DNA of 64,000 bases. It comes from Hydrogenophaga crocea (GTDB lineage: Bacteria > Pseudomonadota > Gammaproteobacteria > Burkholderiales > Burkholderiaceae_C). Below, in pieces: positions 8,180 to 17,327 of the stretch (the stretch's first letter is position 1; the number at the start of each line of letters is the position of its first letter). The translations under genes and the position numbers were made by a program. The notes beneath the pieces are model-generated. The model worked only from the letters and a program-made list of their open reading frames with translations. It was not told where the DNA came from and made no database searches. Location: NCBI RefSeq assembly GCF_011388215.1, contig NZ_CP049989.1, positions 2,976,001-3,040,000 of the forward strand. Reading direction: 5' to 3'.

Positions 8180-9454
8180 ATGAACAAGGAAATGTCCGAA
8201 ACGCTGACCCGCGTAGGCCCCGGCACCCGCATGGGTGAGCTGCTGCGCCGCTACTGGGTGCCGGCGCTGGCGTCGAGCGAAATCCCCGAGGCCGACGGCC
8301 CGCAGGTGCGCGTGCAGCTGCTGGGCGAGAAGCTGCTGGCCTTTCGCAACACGGACGGCAAGGCCTGCCTGATCAGCGAGTTCTGTTCGCACCGCGGCGT
8401 TTCGCTGTACTTCGGCCGCAATGAGGAAAACGGCATCCGCTGCGCGTACCACGGCGTCAAGTTCGACGGCGACGGCAAGTGCGTGGACGTGCCGTCCTCG
8501 CCCCAGTCCTGCGCGCGCATGCACATCAAGGGCTACCCCTGCGTGGAGCGCGGCGGCATCGTCTGGACCTACATGGGCCCGGCCGAACACCAGCCCGCGC
8601 CGCCCGAGATCGAGTGGTGCACGCTTCCCGACAGCCACGTGTTCGTGTCCAAGCGGCTGCAGTACAGCAACTGGCTGCAGGCCATGGAAGGCGGTATCGA
8701 CACAGCCCACGTGTCCTACGTGCACCGCTACGAGGTGGACACCGACCCGATGCACCAGGGCGTGAAGGCGCTGGACTACATCAAGGCCGACGGCAACGTG
8801 GTATTCGAGATCGAGAAGACGCCCTACGGCCTGGGCCTGTTCGGCCGCCGCAATGGCGAGCCCGACTCGTACTACTGGCGCGTCACGCAGTGGCTGTTCC
8901 CCTGGTTCACGCTGATCGCGCCCTTCGGCGAGCACGCGCTGGGTGGCCACGTCTGGGTGCCCATCGATGACCACCACTGCTGGGCCTGGAGCATCAACTG
9001 GCAGCCCTTCCACCCGCTGACGGCCGAGGAGCGTGCGGCGATGGAAGCCGGCCAGGGCATCCACGTGGAGTACGAGGCGCCGGGCAGCTTCGTCCCCAAG
9101 GCCAACCGCGACAACGACTACGGCATGGACCGCGTCGCGCAGCGCGAGAAGCGTTCGTACAGCGGCATCTTCGGTTTCTCTGCGCAGGACTACTCGCTGC
9201 AGGAAAGCATGGGCTCCATCCAGAACCACGAGGCCGAGCAACTGCTGCCCACCGACAAGGCCATCGTGATGGCGCGGCGCATGTTGTCGGAAGCCGCGAT
9301 GGGCATCGAACAGGGCACCACCCCGCCCGCGCTGGACGCCAGCCAACAGCGGGTGCGGCCCGCCGGCGTGCTGCTGCCCAAGGAGCAGAACCCCGTCGAG
9401 TGGGCCAGGGAGCACCTGGCCAACAGCATTCACAAGCCGGTGTTCAGCCTGTGA
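8180..9454 (+). CDS. Rieske non-heme iron oxygenase, phthalate-dioxygenase-like
   Basis: A 424-residue oxygenase subunit. Rieske ligands are C-S-H-R-G and C-A-Y-H-G near residues 70-100; the catalytic iron motif is D-T-A-H-V-S-Y-V-H near residues 175-183. The longer length and the MGELLRRYWVPALASSE opening match the phthalate 4,5-dioxygenase and related demethylase group rather than short VanA forms. The ATG at 8180 has GGAG at about 8168-8171; the longer frame upstream would cross the promoter. It begins an operon with a Bug receptor, an SDR and a matching reductase, so it should hydroxylate or demethylate an aromatic acid. Confidence 0.9.
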   Translation: MNKEMSETLTRVGPGTRMGELLRRYWVPALASSEIPEADGPQVRVQLLGEKLLAFRNTDGKACLISEFCSHRGVSLYFGRNEENGIRCAYHGVKFDGDGKCVDVPSSPQSCARMHIKGYPCVERGGIVWTYMGPAEHQPAPPEIEWCTLPDSHVFVSKRLQYSNWLQAMEGGIDTAHVSYVHRYEVDTDPMHQGVKALDYIKADGNVVFEIEKTPYGLGLFGRRNGEPDSYYWRVTQWLFPWFTLIAPFGEHALGGHVWVPIDDHHCWAWSINWQPFHPLTAEERAAMEAGQGIHVEYEAPGSFVPKANRDNDYGMDRVAQREKRSYSGIFGFSAQDYSLQESMGSIQNHEAEQLLPTDKAIVMARRMLSEAAMGIEQGTTPPALDASQQRVRPAGVLLPKEQNPVEWAREHLANSIHKPVFSL

Positions 9455-9497
9455 AGGCCTGAGCTGGTTCGACCACACCAACTACAGGAGACAAGGC

Positions 9498-10478
9498 ATG
9501 TTTCCACGCCGATCCCTTCTCGCCGCCGCCCTGCTGGGCGTGGCCACCGCCAGCCCTTCGTGGGCGCAGAGCGCGGCCGACTGGAAGCCCACCAAGCCGG
9601 TGCGCATCATGGTGCCCATCGTGGGCAGTACCAACGACGTGCTCGCGCGCCTTGTGGCACCCAAGCTGCAGGAGGTGTTCGGCCAGCCCTTCGTGGTGGA
9701 GAACAAGGGCGGCGCGGGCGGCACCATCGGGTCACTGGACGTCGTGAAGTCCGCGCCCGACGGACACAACCTGCTGGTGGGCTACAACGGGCCACTCGCC
9801 ATCAACGTGACCCTTCTCAGCAAGATGCCCTACGACCCGGTGAAGGACCTGGCGCCCATCACGCTGGCGGTGAAGGCGCCGCAGTACCTGGTGGTGAACC
9901 CGGCTACGGGCATCACCAATGTCAAGGACTTCATCGCCACCGCCAAGTCGAACCCCGAGAAGCTGAACTACGGCTCGGTCTCGGTGGGCAGCGCCTCGCA
10001 CCTGACGATGGAGATGATGAAGTCGGAGGCCGGCTTCAACATCACGCACATCCCCTACCGGGGTGCCGCGCCCGCGGTGTCCGACTTGGTGGCCGGCATG
10101 GTGCAGACCGGATTCTTCGTGCCGGGCAACGTGCAGGGCTTCGTCAAGGAAGGCAAGCTGCGCCTGCTGGCCAGCACCGGCCTCAAGCGATTCCCCAGCA
10201 CGCCCGACGTGCCCACACTGGACGAGTCGGGCCTGAAGGGCTTCGAGGCCACCTCGTGGATCGGTTTCCTCGCGCCGGCGGGCACGCCGCCGCACATCAT
10301 CAAGCGCTACAACGACGAGATGGTGAAGATCCTGAAGTCGCCCGACATCCAGGCCCGCCTGCACGAGATGGAGTTCGAGGTGATCGCCAGCACGCCGCAG
10401 CAGTTCAGCGCCTGGATCGCCTCGGAGATCAAACTCTGGGGCAAGGTCATCAAGGACAACGGCATCAAGCTGGATTGA
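9498..10478 (+). CDS. Bug/TctC-family periplasmic solute receptor
   Basis: A 326-residue extracytoplasmic receptor. A signal peptide with two arginines (residues 4-5) ends near WAQS at residue 23. The mature part has the PTKPVRIMVPIVGSTNDVLAR opening and the VENKGGAGG motif typical of the Bug family of Burkholderiales. Bug proteins bind carboxylates and other small acids; many are orphan receptors without TctAB, as here. It has a good AGGAGA site, lies 43 bases after the oxygenase, and probably binds its substrate or a related acid. Confidence 0.92.
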   Translation: MFPRRSLLAAALLGVATASPSWAQSAADWKPTKPVRIMVPIVGSTNDVLARLVAPKLQEVFGQPFVVENKGGAGGTIGSLDVVKSAPDGHNLLVGYNGPLAINVTLLSKMPYDPVKDLAPITLAVKAPQYLVVNPATGITNVKDFIATAKSNPEKLNYGSVSVGSASHLTMEMMKSEAGFNITHIPYRGAAPAVSDLVAGMVQTGFFVPGNVQGFVKEGKLRLLASTGLKRFPSTPDVPTLDESGLKGFEATSWIGFLAPAGTPPHIIKRYNDEMVKILKSPDIQARLHEMEFEVIASTPQQFSAWIASEIKLWGKVIKDNGIKLD

Positions 10479-10486
10479 GAGCGGAC

Positions 10487-11266
10487 ATGGCATCGTTTCG
10501 ATTGGCCGGCAAGGTGGCCTTGATCACGGGCGGGGGCGCCGGCATCGGCGCGGCCGCGACCGCCCTGTTCTGCCGCGAAGGCGCGGCGGTGGCGATGGTG
10601 GACGCCGATCCGCAGGCGCTGGAGCGCACGCGCGCGGCGATCCTTGAGGCGCAGCCCGAGGCGCGCGTGATGGGCATCGCGGCCGACGTGTCGGACCCGG
10701 CCGGCGCGCAGGCCGCCGTGGCGCGGTGCGTGAACGAGTGGGGCGGGCTCGACGCGCTGGTGAACAACGCCGCCATGCGCAACTACCTGCCGGCGGCAGA
10801 AGTGTCGCCCGCCGACTGGCAGGCCATCGTGGCGGTGAACCTGGCGGGCATGTCCAACTACTGCCAGGCCGCGCTGCCGGCGCTGCGCCGCTCGGGCGCG
10901 GGCGCCATTGTCAACGTCTCCTCGTGCTACGCCGTCACCGGCCGCCGGGGCATGGCGCTGTACGACGCCACCAAGGCCGCGCAACTTGCCTTCACGCGCA
11001 CGCTGGCGTTCGAGGAATCGACGCACGGCGTGCGCGCCAACGCGGTGTGTCCGGGCTCCACGCTGACCGACTTCCACGTGGGCCGCGCCTCGGCGGCGGG
11101 CAAGAGCGTGGAGCAACTCAGCACCGAGCGCAAGGACACCTCTCTCATCGGCCGCTGGGCCCGCCCCGAAGAAATCGCCGCGCCGATCCTCTGGCTGGCC
11201 TCGGGCGAGGCCTCCTTCATCACCGGCACCACGCTGATGGTGGACGGCGGCCTGCACATCATGTAA
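10487..11266 (+). CDS. Short-chain dehydrogenase/reductase
   Basis: A 259-residue classical SDR. It has the cofactor motif TGGGAGIG near residues 13-20, NNAA near residue 91, catalytic serine in NVSS, and the Y-x3-K pair as YDATK near residue 158. The C-terminal LMVDGG strand is complete. Aspartate after the second strand (VDAD) suggests NAD preference. Eight bases separate it from the Bug gene. It could oxidise the dihydrodiol or alcohol produced by the oxygenase. Confidence 0.9.
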   Translation: MASFRLAGKVALITGGGAGIGAAATALFCREGAAVAMVDADPQALERTRAAILEAQPEARVMGIAADVSDPAGAQAAVARCVNEWGGLDALVNNAAMRNYLPAAEVSPADWQAIVAVNLAGMSNYCQAALPALRRSGAGAIVNVSSCYAVTGRRGMALYDATKAAQLAFTRTLAFEESTHGVRANAVCPGSTLTDFHVGRASAAGKSVEQLSTERKDTSLIGRWARPEEIAAPILWLASGEASFITGTTLMVDGGLHIM

Positions 11267-11298
11267 CTCCCGGCTTGTGCCGCCTCTGCTGCGAACCC

Positions 11299-12270
11299 AT
11301 GTCCACCGCCCTGCTCTCAGCCCTCGTCTACAACCTGAGGTACGAAGCCCCTGGCATCGTCAGCGTCGAGTTGCGACCGGCCACGCCAGACACGGTCTTC
11401 CCCGCGCACACCGCCGGCGCCCACATCGACCTTCACCTGGGCCAGGGGCTGATTCGAAGCTACTCGCTGATGAACCCGGTCACCGACGGGCAGCGTTACG
11501 TGCTGGGTGTGCTCAAGGACCGCCAGAGCCGCGGGGGATCGAAGCACGTACACGAGAAGCTGCGCGTGGGCGATGTCCTGGAGATCTCGCCGCCGCGCAA
11601 CAATTTCCCGCTCGAAGAAAGCGCGCCGAAGTCGGTGCTGGTGGCTGGAGGCATCGGCATCACGCCCATGTTGTGCATGCTGGATCGGCTGGCCGCCCTG
11701 GGCCGCCCCGCGGAACTGCTCTATTGCGCACGCTCCCGCCGGGAAGCGGCCTTCGTGCAGGAACTGGAATCCAGGACCTCGGACCTGTTCCGGCTGCGCT
11801 TGCATTTTGATGACGAAGCCGCCGCGCCGCCCGACCTGCGCAGGCTGCTGGCCGGCCACCCGGGCGAGACCCACTTCTATGGCTGCGGCCCCGGCCCCAT
11901 GCTGAACGCCTATCAGCAGGCCTGCGATGACCTGGGCTACAGCCACGTGCACCTGGAGCGTTTCGCTGCCGTGAAGCAGGAGGGGGAGGTCCCTGTCAAC
12001 GCCAAGGGCTGCACCGTGGAGTTGCGCCGCAGCGCCCGGATCCTCCAGGTACCGCCTGGCACCACCCTGCTCGACGCCATCATGGAGGCGGGCATCATCC
12101 CCAGCTACAGCTGCAGGGAAGGCATCTGCGGGGCTTGCGAGACCAAGGTTCTGGCGGGCGAGGTAGACCACCGGGACAGCATCCTCACCAAGGAAGAGCG
12201 CGCCGCCAATCAGTCGATGATGATCTGCGTGTCGGGCTGCCGCTCCGACTCCCTGGTGCTGGATATGTGA
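11299..12270 (+). CDS. FMN/2Fe-2S oxidoreductase, VanB / phthalate dioxygenase reductase type
   Basis: A 323-residue reductase with domains in the order flavin-binding (RSYSL near residues 52-56), NAD-binding (AGGIGITPML near 117-126, YGCGPGPM near 195-202), and a C-terminal plant-type 2Fe-2S ferredoxin. The ferredoxin ligands are C-R-E-G-I-C-G-A-C and a distal C in MICVSGC. This fusion transfers electrons from NADH to Rieske oxygenases, so it completes the two-component enzyme with the 424-residue oxygenase and may also serve the VanA-like enzyme at 1586. Start chosen at the ATG 32 bases after the SDR stop. Confidence 0.92.
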   Translation: MSTALLSALVYNLRYEAPGIVSVELRPATPDTVFPAHTAGAHIDLHLGQGLIRSYSLMNPVTDGQRYVLGVLKDRQSRGGSKHVHEKLRVGDVLEISPPRNNFPLEESAPKSVLVAGGIGITPMLCMLDRLAALGRPAELLYCARSRREAAFVQELESRTSDLFRLRLHFDDEAAAPPDLRRLLAGHPGETHFYGCGPGPMLNAYQQACDDLGYSHVHLERFAAVKQEGEVPVNAKGCTVELRRSARILQVPPGTTLLDAIMEAGIIPSYSCREGICGACETKVLAGEVDHRDSILTKEERAANQSMMICVSGCRSDSLVLDM

Positions 12271-12298
12271 GCGCCCGGCGGGGCAGCGGGTGGCTCCA

Positions 12299-12487
12299 TC
12301 AGCGGGCTTTGTCCAGCTTGGGCAGGGTCTCGAAGAAATCGGCTCCCAGGCCGTAGTCGGCGACCGAGAAGTTCGGCGCCATCGGGTCCTTTTTGATCGC
12401 CATGATCACATTGGAGTCCTTCATGCCCGCTAAGCGCTGGATGACCCCCGAGATGCCGGCCGCGATGTAAAGCTGCGGTGCCACGAT
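12299..12487 (-). pseudogene. C-terminal fragment of electron transfer flavoprotein alpha (etfA remnant)
   Basis: About 63 codons match the end of the intact etfA at 31849-32781: [12 protein letters not shown], then LAGMKDS, then SVADYGL. The reading frame reaches a normal stop, but everything upstream of the AAG-binding region is missing and the adjacent sequence is not etfA-like. The fragment differs from the intact copy at many positions, so it is an old or independently acquired remnant. It cannot make a functional FAD-binding subunit. Confidence 0.85.
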
Positions 12488-12781
12488 CGGCAGTCGAGGC
12501 AGGAGAGCCGAGTACGTCGGGTTCATTGAGGCCATCCAGTGCGCCAAGCGGCGCTGGCGTGTGTTGTGTACTCACTTCAGCGCAATGGCCTTGTCGGATA
12601 TGACGGCAGAGATGTGGATCACGCGCAAGCCGAAGCTCGAAGTGCGGACCTGCCTTGTAGCGGACGTGGAAGCGAACAAGCAGCGTGAGACCAGTGTCCA
12701 AGTGCTTCCTGGTACGCATTGCCGCGCGCAATGGCCTCAGTCCGTGCCGTTCGCGCTTCGCCGCGGGTTCAAGAGAAGCGG
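12488..12781. other. Gene-free stretch
   Basis: Several short frames exist on both strands but none has a convincing start, ribosome site or recognisable family. It separates the etfA remnant from a Bug gene and may be decayed coding sequence. Confidence 0.4.
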
Positions 12782-13765
12782 CTACTCGGCTTTGGCACCT
12801 GAAACCCGCACGAGCTCTCCGGCCCTCAGATAGTCTGACTGAATGAAGCGCACGAATTCCTGCGGCGAGTAGATCATCGGCTCTGCACCAGAGGCGATGA
12901 TGCGGTCCCGAATCTCTTTTAGCGCGAGAATCTTGTTGATCTCCTCGCTGATTCTCTCGGCAACAACGGAAGACGTGGCCGCGGGCGCTGCAAATCCGAA
13001 CCACCCAGCGACCTCGTATCCTTTGAGCGCTGATTCTGCGACTGTCGGTAGCTCGGGAGCTGCAAGGGAGCGGCGGGCACCGGATACGGCCAGCGCCCTG
13101 ACGGAGCCGGCCTTTGCATTGGGCAGTGCCGTAACGATGTTGTCGAACATGAGTTGTATGTGGCCGCCAATCAGATCGGTCATCGCTGGTGCCGAGCCCT
13201 TGTAAGGCACATGATTCATTTCGATGCCCGCCATGGTCGCGAATTGAGCCGCAGCCAGGTGTGCGAGTGAGCCACTTCCATACGAACCGTAGCTCAGCTT
13301 TCCGGGCTGCTCCTTGGCCAAGGCGATCAGATCTCGAACGCTGTGGGCGCGCACCGATGGATGAACGAGCAGAACCGTCTGAGTCAAGGCGATGGGAACC
13401 AACGGTGTGAAGTCCCGTTGGGCGTTAAAGCTGAGACCGCGATAGAGGTGCGGATTGACGGAAAAGGTCACATTGGTGCCAAGCAGGATGGTGTGTCCGT
13501 CTGCCGGGGCTCGCGCGACGAACTCCGCACCCAAATTGGTGGCCGCCCCCGCCTTGTTTTCCACGATCACGGTCTGCCCGAGGGCTTCTTGCAGTTTGGG
13601 GCCAATCAGGCGGGCCAAGATATCAGTCGTGCCTCCGGCCGGGTACGGAACGACGATTCGAATCGCGCGCGATGGAAATCCCTGTGCGGCAACGGGAATG
13701 ACGAAGCTTCCTGCTGCGGCTGCGATCAGGTTGCGACGAGACAAATTGAACACTCGACGATCCAT
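12782..13765 (-). CDS. Bug/TctC-family periplasmic solute receptor
   Basis: A 327-residue receptor. It has twin arginine-like residues RRVFNLSRRN at the N-terminus and a hydrophobic signal ending at VAAQG near residue 29. The mature protein has FPSRAIRIVVPYPAGGTTD and IVENKAGA as family hallmarks. It is the last gene of a leftward operon after a hydrolase, an HMG-CoA-lyase-like enzyme and a CoA-transferase, so its ligand may be the acid activated by that transferase. Confidence 0.9.
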   Translation of the reverse strand: MDRRVFNLSRRNLIAAAAGSFVIPVAAQGFPSRAIRIVVPYPAGGTTDILARLIGPKLQEALGQTVIVENKAGAATNLGAEFVARAPADGHTILLGTNVTFSVNPHLYRGLSFNAQRDFTPLVPIALTQTVLLVHPSVRAHSVRDLIALAKEQPGKLSYGSYGSGSLAHLAAAQFATMAGIEMNHVPYKGSAPAMTDLIGGHIQLMFDNIVTALPNAKAGSVRALAVSGARRSLAAPELPTVAESALKGYEVAGWFGFAAPAATSSVVAERISEEINKILALKEIRDRIIASGAEPMIYSPQEFVRFIQSDYLRAGELVRVSGAKAE

Positions 13766-13795
13766 AGAAACTCCTGTGGGGTGGTTGAAAGACTG

Positions 13796-14962
13796 TCACC
13801 AGTCGTGCTGCAGCGTCCAGGTTCGGATGAGCTCGACGCCCTGGGCCAGTTGCTCCGGCTGTCCTTGAAAATAGTGATTGGCACGTGGTATCACGCGAAA
13901 CTGCTTGTCTGGGCTCGCACACGCGTCGTGCATTCGACGGACATCGGGCTGGGGCACGGCATCGTCGGCACTGTGTTCGATGGCAAGCAGGGGCGCCGTT
14001 ACACCGCGCGCGCATGTCTCTCCATCGGCCAAGGAAAACTCCAGAGACCATTGGGAGAGCCAGGAGCGCAGCGTGGAGAATCGTCCCAATCCCACGGGCC
14101 CGCTGTTGACCGTTTCTGGAATCCCCAGGTAGCAGCGCCCTATAAGGCGGTCATTGGGTTCGATGCTGCCGTCCAGGAATCGTGGATCGGCCATCGTGCG
14201 ATGGGTGAGGAGTCCGCGCTCCATTTCAGCCCCTCCGCATTGGCGCAGCATCGCGAGGGTTTCCTGAACGTACGCGGTGATGCGTTGAAGCCGTGCACGT
14301 TGCGCCTCGCGATACGCCGCCAACCAGTCGGGCGGATATGGCGGCCGCACTGGCAGTGAGGGACTGTACAGATCCAATTCTGGATTGCGCCGATCAGGTG
14401 CGTTCTCGTCGATCACCGAGGGGTCGATCCAGTCCAACAGACACCGGGCACGAGAGCGATGCGCGGCCTCCAAGACAATGCCGTCAACGGGCCAGAGAGC
14501 CGCAGCCTTCAGGTTGATCGGGTCGCCAGCCGGAGTTGCTGTGACCGTCGGATTCTCCGCTTGGGATTGGTAGTACAGCGCCAGCGAGCCGCCACCGGAC
14601 CATCCCAGCAGGACGACTTGGCGATAGCCCAATTGCTCCTTGGCGTATCTGACACAAGCACCAAGATCCAGGAGGACCTTCTCGTAGACCAGCGCTGTGT
14701 CGTTCCTTGCGTAGCGACTTCCCATGCACAAGACCGCATGGCCTGCACATGCCAACGCTGAGGGAAGCGGCATCAGTTGCAGGGTTGAACTGGGGTGCAT
14801 CATGAGGAACACAGTGCTGCCCTCTCCGTGCGCGGGGCGGATCAGTAGGCCTTCCAGATTGATCATTCCCTGGCTTCCAGAGAACCCATAGGTTTCCGTT
14901 GCTTGGGCGGGCTCGGGGTACTGGATATGTACCCATTGGCGTCGAACTTGCTGAGACATCAT
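13796..14962 (-). CDS. Alpha/beta hydrolase
   Basis: A 388-residue hydrolase. The nucleophile elbow GWSGGG is near residues 119-124. A candidate acid is in HSADD near residue 334, and the catalytic histidine in RANHYFQG near residue 364. It is longer than a simple hydrolase because of an insertion after the elbow. No signal peptide. The start overlaps the stop of the HMG-CoA-lyase-like gene by 4 bases. It may hydrolyse an ester or a CoA thioester; the substrate is unknown. Confidence 0.8.
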   Translation of the reverse strand: MMSQQVRRQWVHIQYPEPAQATETYGFSGSQGMINLEGLLIRPAHGEGSTVFLMMHPSSTLQLMPLPSALACAGHAVLCMGSRYARNDTALVYEKVLLDLGACVRYAKEQLGYRQVVLLGWSGGGSLALYYQSQAENPTVTATPAGDPINLKAAALWPVDGIVLEAAHRSRARCLLDWIDPSVIDENAPDRRNPELDLYSPSLPVRPPYPPDWLAAYREAQRARLQRITAYVQETLAMLRQCGGAEMERGLLTHRTMADPRFLDGSIEPNDRLIGRCYLGIPETVNSGPVGLGRFSTLRSWLSQWSLEFSLADGETCARGVTAPLLAIEHSADDAVPQPDVRRMHDACASPDKQFRVIPRANHYFQGQPEQLAQGVELIRTWTLQHDW

Positions 14963-16002
14963 CTGTGCTTAGTCAGTAGAAGTGGGCTTGGAGCATGGGC
15001 GTCCACTGTCTGGCGCTTGGCACCTGCTGCAACCATTCCAGGTTTGGACTTGATGCCCGCATCGTTCGGTATGGGGTGCAAATCCAGGCGGAGCCCGGCT
15101 CTGACGATCTGGCTTGGGACATCGTGTCCGACCAGACTGGGCAAGCGGGCGGCCGCCTCTACGAGTTGGGATAAATCTATGCCGGTGTCGTAGCCCATGA
15201 GATCGAGGGCGTGCACGATTTCTTCTGTGCAAACGTTCCCTGAGGCGCCAGGCGCATACGGGCAACCTCCCAGCCCGCCCAAGGCTGCATCGAACCGGTC
15301 GAGGCCAGTACTTATGGCCGCCAGCAAGTTCGCCAGACCCATGCCGCGCGTGTTGTGAAAGTGCAGCGTGAAGTCCACTCCCGTGTACTGGGCCAAACGG
15401 GCATGCGTCGCCAACTCGACCACCTGCAGCGGGAAAGCCATGCCGGTGGTGTCGCACAGCGTGATGCCCTGCACCCCCATGTCGACGAACCGCTGTATCC
15501 AGTCAGACACTTCTTCCTTGGAAACGTCTCCTTCCATGGGGCATCCAAAAACGCAGGAGAGCGAGACATTCGTTGGCACATCGGATGAGCGTGCCAGGGA
15601 GATTGCCTCTGTCAGCGCCGAAAGCGATTGACTGCGCGACATGCGCAGATTGCAGCGGTTGTGTGTCTCGCTCACCGACATCACGAGATTGACCTCGTCG
15701 GCTCGGGCCTCAATGGCCCGTTCCGTGCCGCGCACGTTCGGCACCAGGGCGGTGTACATGACACCTGGGCGCCGTTCGATCTCACGCATCACAACTTCAG
15801 CGTCTCGCAGCGCCGGGACAGCGGCAGGCGATGTGAAGGAAGTGACCTCGATTTTCTCCAGCCCGCAGGAGGAGAGCGCATTGATCAGCGCAATCTTCTC
15901 TTTGGTCGGCACGAACCGGGCTTCCATTTGCAGGCCGTCGCGTGGGCCTACCTCCTGTATGCGGATGCGCCGGCCCGAGCCGTTCCAGACACTGGCGTTC
16001 AT
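14959..16002 (-). CDS. Hydroxymethylglutaryl-CoA lyase-like enzyme
   Basis: A 347-residue TIM-barrel lyase of the HMGL/DRE family. The opening EVGPRDGLQ supplies the metal and acid residues; HFHNTRG near residue 215 supplies metal-binding histidines; GLGGCPYAPGASGN near residues 245-258 is the HMG-CoA lyase signature with its catalytic cysteine. HMG-CoA lyase cleaves 3-hydroxy-3-methylglutaryl-CoA to acetyl-CoA and acetoacetate. Relatives cleave other branched 3-hydroxyacyl-CoAs, including citramalyl-CoA. It overlaps both neighbours by 4 bases and follows a CoA-transferase, so CoA activation then cleavage is the likely route. Confidence 0.9.
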   Translation of the reverse strand: MNASVWNGSGRRIRIQEVGPRDGLQMEARFVPTKEKIALINALSSCGLEKIEVTSFTSPAAVPALRDAEVVMREIERRPGVMYTALVPNVRGTERAIEARADEVNLVMSVSETHNRCNLRMSRSQSLSALTEAISLARSSDVPTNVSLSCVFGCPMEGDVSKEEVSDWIQRFVDMGVQGITLCDTTGMAFPLQVVELATHARLAQYTGVDFTLHFHNTRGMGLANLLAAISTGLDRFDAALGGLGGCPYAPGASGNVCTEEIVHALDLMGYDTGIDLSQLVEAAARLPSLVGHDVPSQIVRAGLRLDLHPIPNDAGIKSKPGMVAAGAKRQTVDAHAPSPLLLTKHR

Positions 16003-17231
16003 CGGATCACCCCCTTGGTGCGCAGCAACCCGATCTGCTCCGTCGTGAGGCCGGCCTCAGCGAGCACGGTGTCGGTGTCGTCACCAAGGTGTGGCGCACT
16101 GCTGCGGATGCTGCCGGGCGTTGCGGAGAGCTTGGGCACGATGCCGGGCACTTCCACCGTATAGCCATCTCGGGTGACCTGGGGCAGCATCATGTCGCGA
16201 GCTCGGTAGTGCGGGTCCTCGGCGATGTCCTTGGCGGTGTAGACCTTCCCAGCCGGCACACGGGCGGCCGCCAGGATGTCCATCACCTGCTGCACGGTGT
16301 GCACGACGGTCCAGGCCGCGATGGCGGTGTCGATCTCGTCCACCCGAGCCACCCGGCCGGCGTTGCCGACCAGGTCGGGCGCATCGCCCAGGTCTTGCCG
16401 GCCAATGGCGCCCATGAGCCGCTTGAAGATGCTGTCGCCATTGCCCGCCACCAGCACCCACCCGTCCTGACAGGGATACGCGTTGCTGGGCGCGATACCT
16501 GGCAGCGCGCTGCCAGCGGCTTCGCGCACCGCGCCGAAGGCGCTGTATTCGGGGATCAGGCTCTCCATCACGTTGAACACCGCTTCGTGCAAAGCTACGT
16601 CGATCACCTGCCCCGGGCCGCCATGCACATTCCGGTGATATAGCGCCATCAGAACGCCGATGGTGCCGTGCAGCGCGGCCAGGGTGTCACCGAGAGAAAC
16701 GCCCACTCGCACTGGCGCGCGCCCGGGCTCACCCGTCAGGTGACGCAAGCCTCCCATCGCCTCTCCGATGGCGCCGAAGCCCGGCAGGTCCCGATAGGGC
16801 CCTGTCTGGCCATAGCCCGAAATGCGCAGGATCACCAACCCTGGGTTGAGCGCGTGGATTTCATCGGGCGACATCCCCCAACTTTCAAGGGTGCCGGGCC
16901 GGAAGTTCTCGATCAGCACGTCAGCCTCAGCGATGAGGAGGCGAGCGATTTCCTGGCCCTGCGGTTGACGCAGGTCCAGCGCCAACGATCGCTTGTTGCG
17001 CGACTGCACCTGCCACCAAACGGATGTACCTTCCTTGACGAGGCGCCAGGAGCGCAGCGGGTCGCCGCCATCGGGCGCCTCGATCTTGATGACATCAGCG
17101 CCGAACTCGCCCAGCGTCTTGCCGCAGAAGGGGCCGGCAATGAGTTGGCCCATTTCAATCACGCGCAAGCCCTGCAGGGCACCGGCGGCGAGGCCCCCTC
17201 CCATTGAAGAATTGATTCGATGTTGTCTCAT
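15999..17231 (-). CDS. Family III (CaiB/BaiF) CoA-transferase
   Basis: A 410-residue CoA-transferase that moves CoA from a donor such as succinyl-CoA to an organic acid. It has GLRVIEMGQLIAGPFCGKTL at the N-terminus, ADVIKIEAP, and a candidate catalytic aspartate D182 in GVSLGDTLA. The start is uncertain: the ATG at 17231 gives usual family length, the ATG at 17204 is an alternative, and neither has a good ribosome site. With the lyase downstream it resembles succinate-HMG/itaconate-type activation modules. Confidence 0.88.
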   Translation of the reverse strand: MRQHRINSSMGGGLAAGALQGLRVIEMGQLIAGPFCGKTLGEFGADVIKIEAPDGGDPLRSWRLVKEGTSVWWQVQSRNKRSLALDLRQPQGQEIARLLIAEADVLIENFRPGTLESWGMSPDEIHALNPGLVILRISGYGQTGPYRDLPGFGAIGEAMGGLRHLTGEPGRAPVRVGVSLGDTLAALHGTIGVLMALYHRNVHGGPGQVIDVALHEAVFNVMESLIPEYSAFGAVREAAGSALPGIAPSNAYPCQDGWVLVAGNGDSIFKRLMGAIGRQDLGDAPDLVGNAGRVARVDEIDTAIAAWTVVHTVQQVMDILAAARVPAGKVYTAKDIAEDPHYRARDMMLPQVTRDGYTVEVPGIVPKLSATPGSIRSSAPHLGDDTDTVLAEAGLTTEQIGLLRTKGVIR

Positions 17232-17287
17232 GTGAAGGGAATGATGCGCGCAACGTTGGGCTCTGCAAAACGCTGATGCGTGAGGCT

Positions 17288-17308
17288 GCCATCGCAATAC
17301 GGCATGGC
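17288..17308. promoter_or_regulatory. LysR-type operator (T-N11-A palindrome)
   Basis: GCCAT, 11 bases, ATGGC forms a perfect 5-bp inverted repeat with T at 17292 and A at 17304, the T-N11-A spacing of LysR boxes. It lies between the divergent LysR gene and the CoA-transferase operon. It overlaps an alternative LysR start at 17304, which argues for the start at 17328. Confidence 0.6.
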
Positions 17309-17327
17309 ACGCTATCATCGACTCGCG

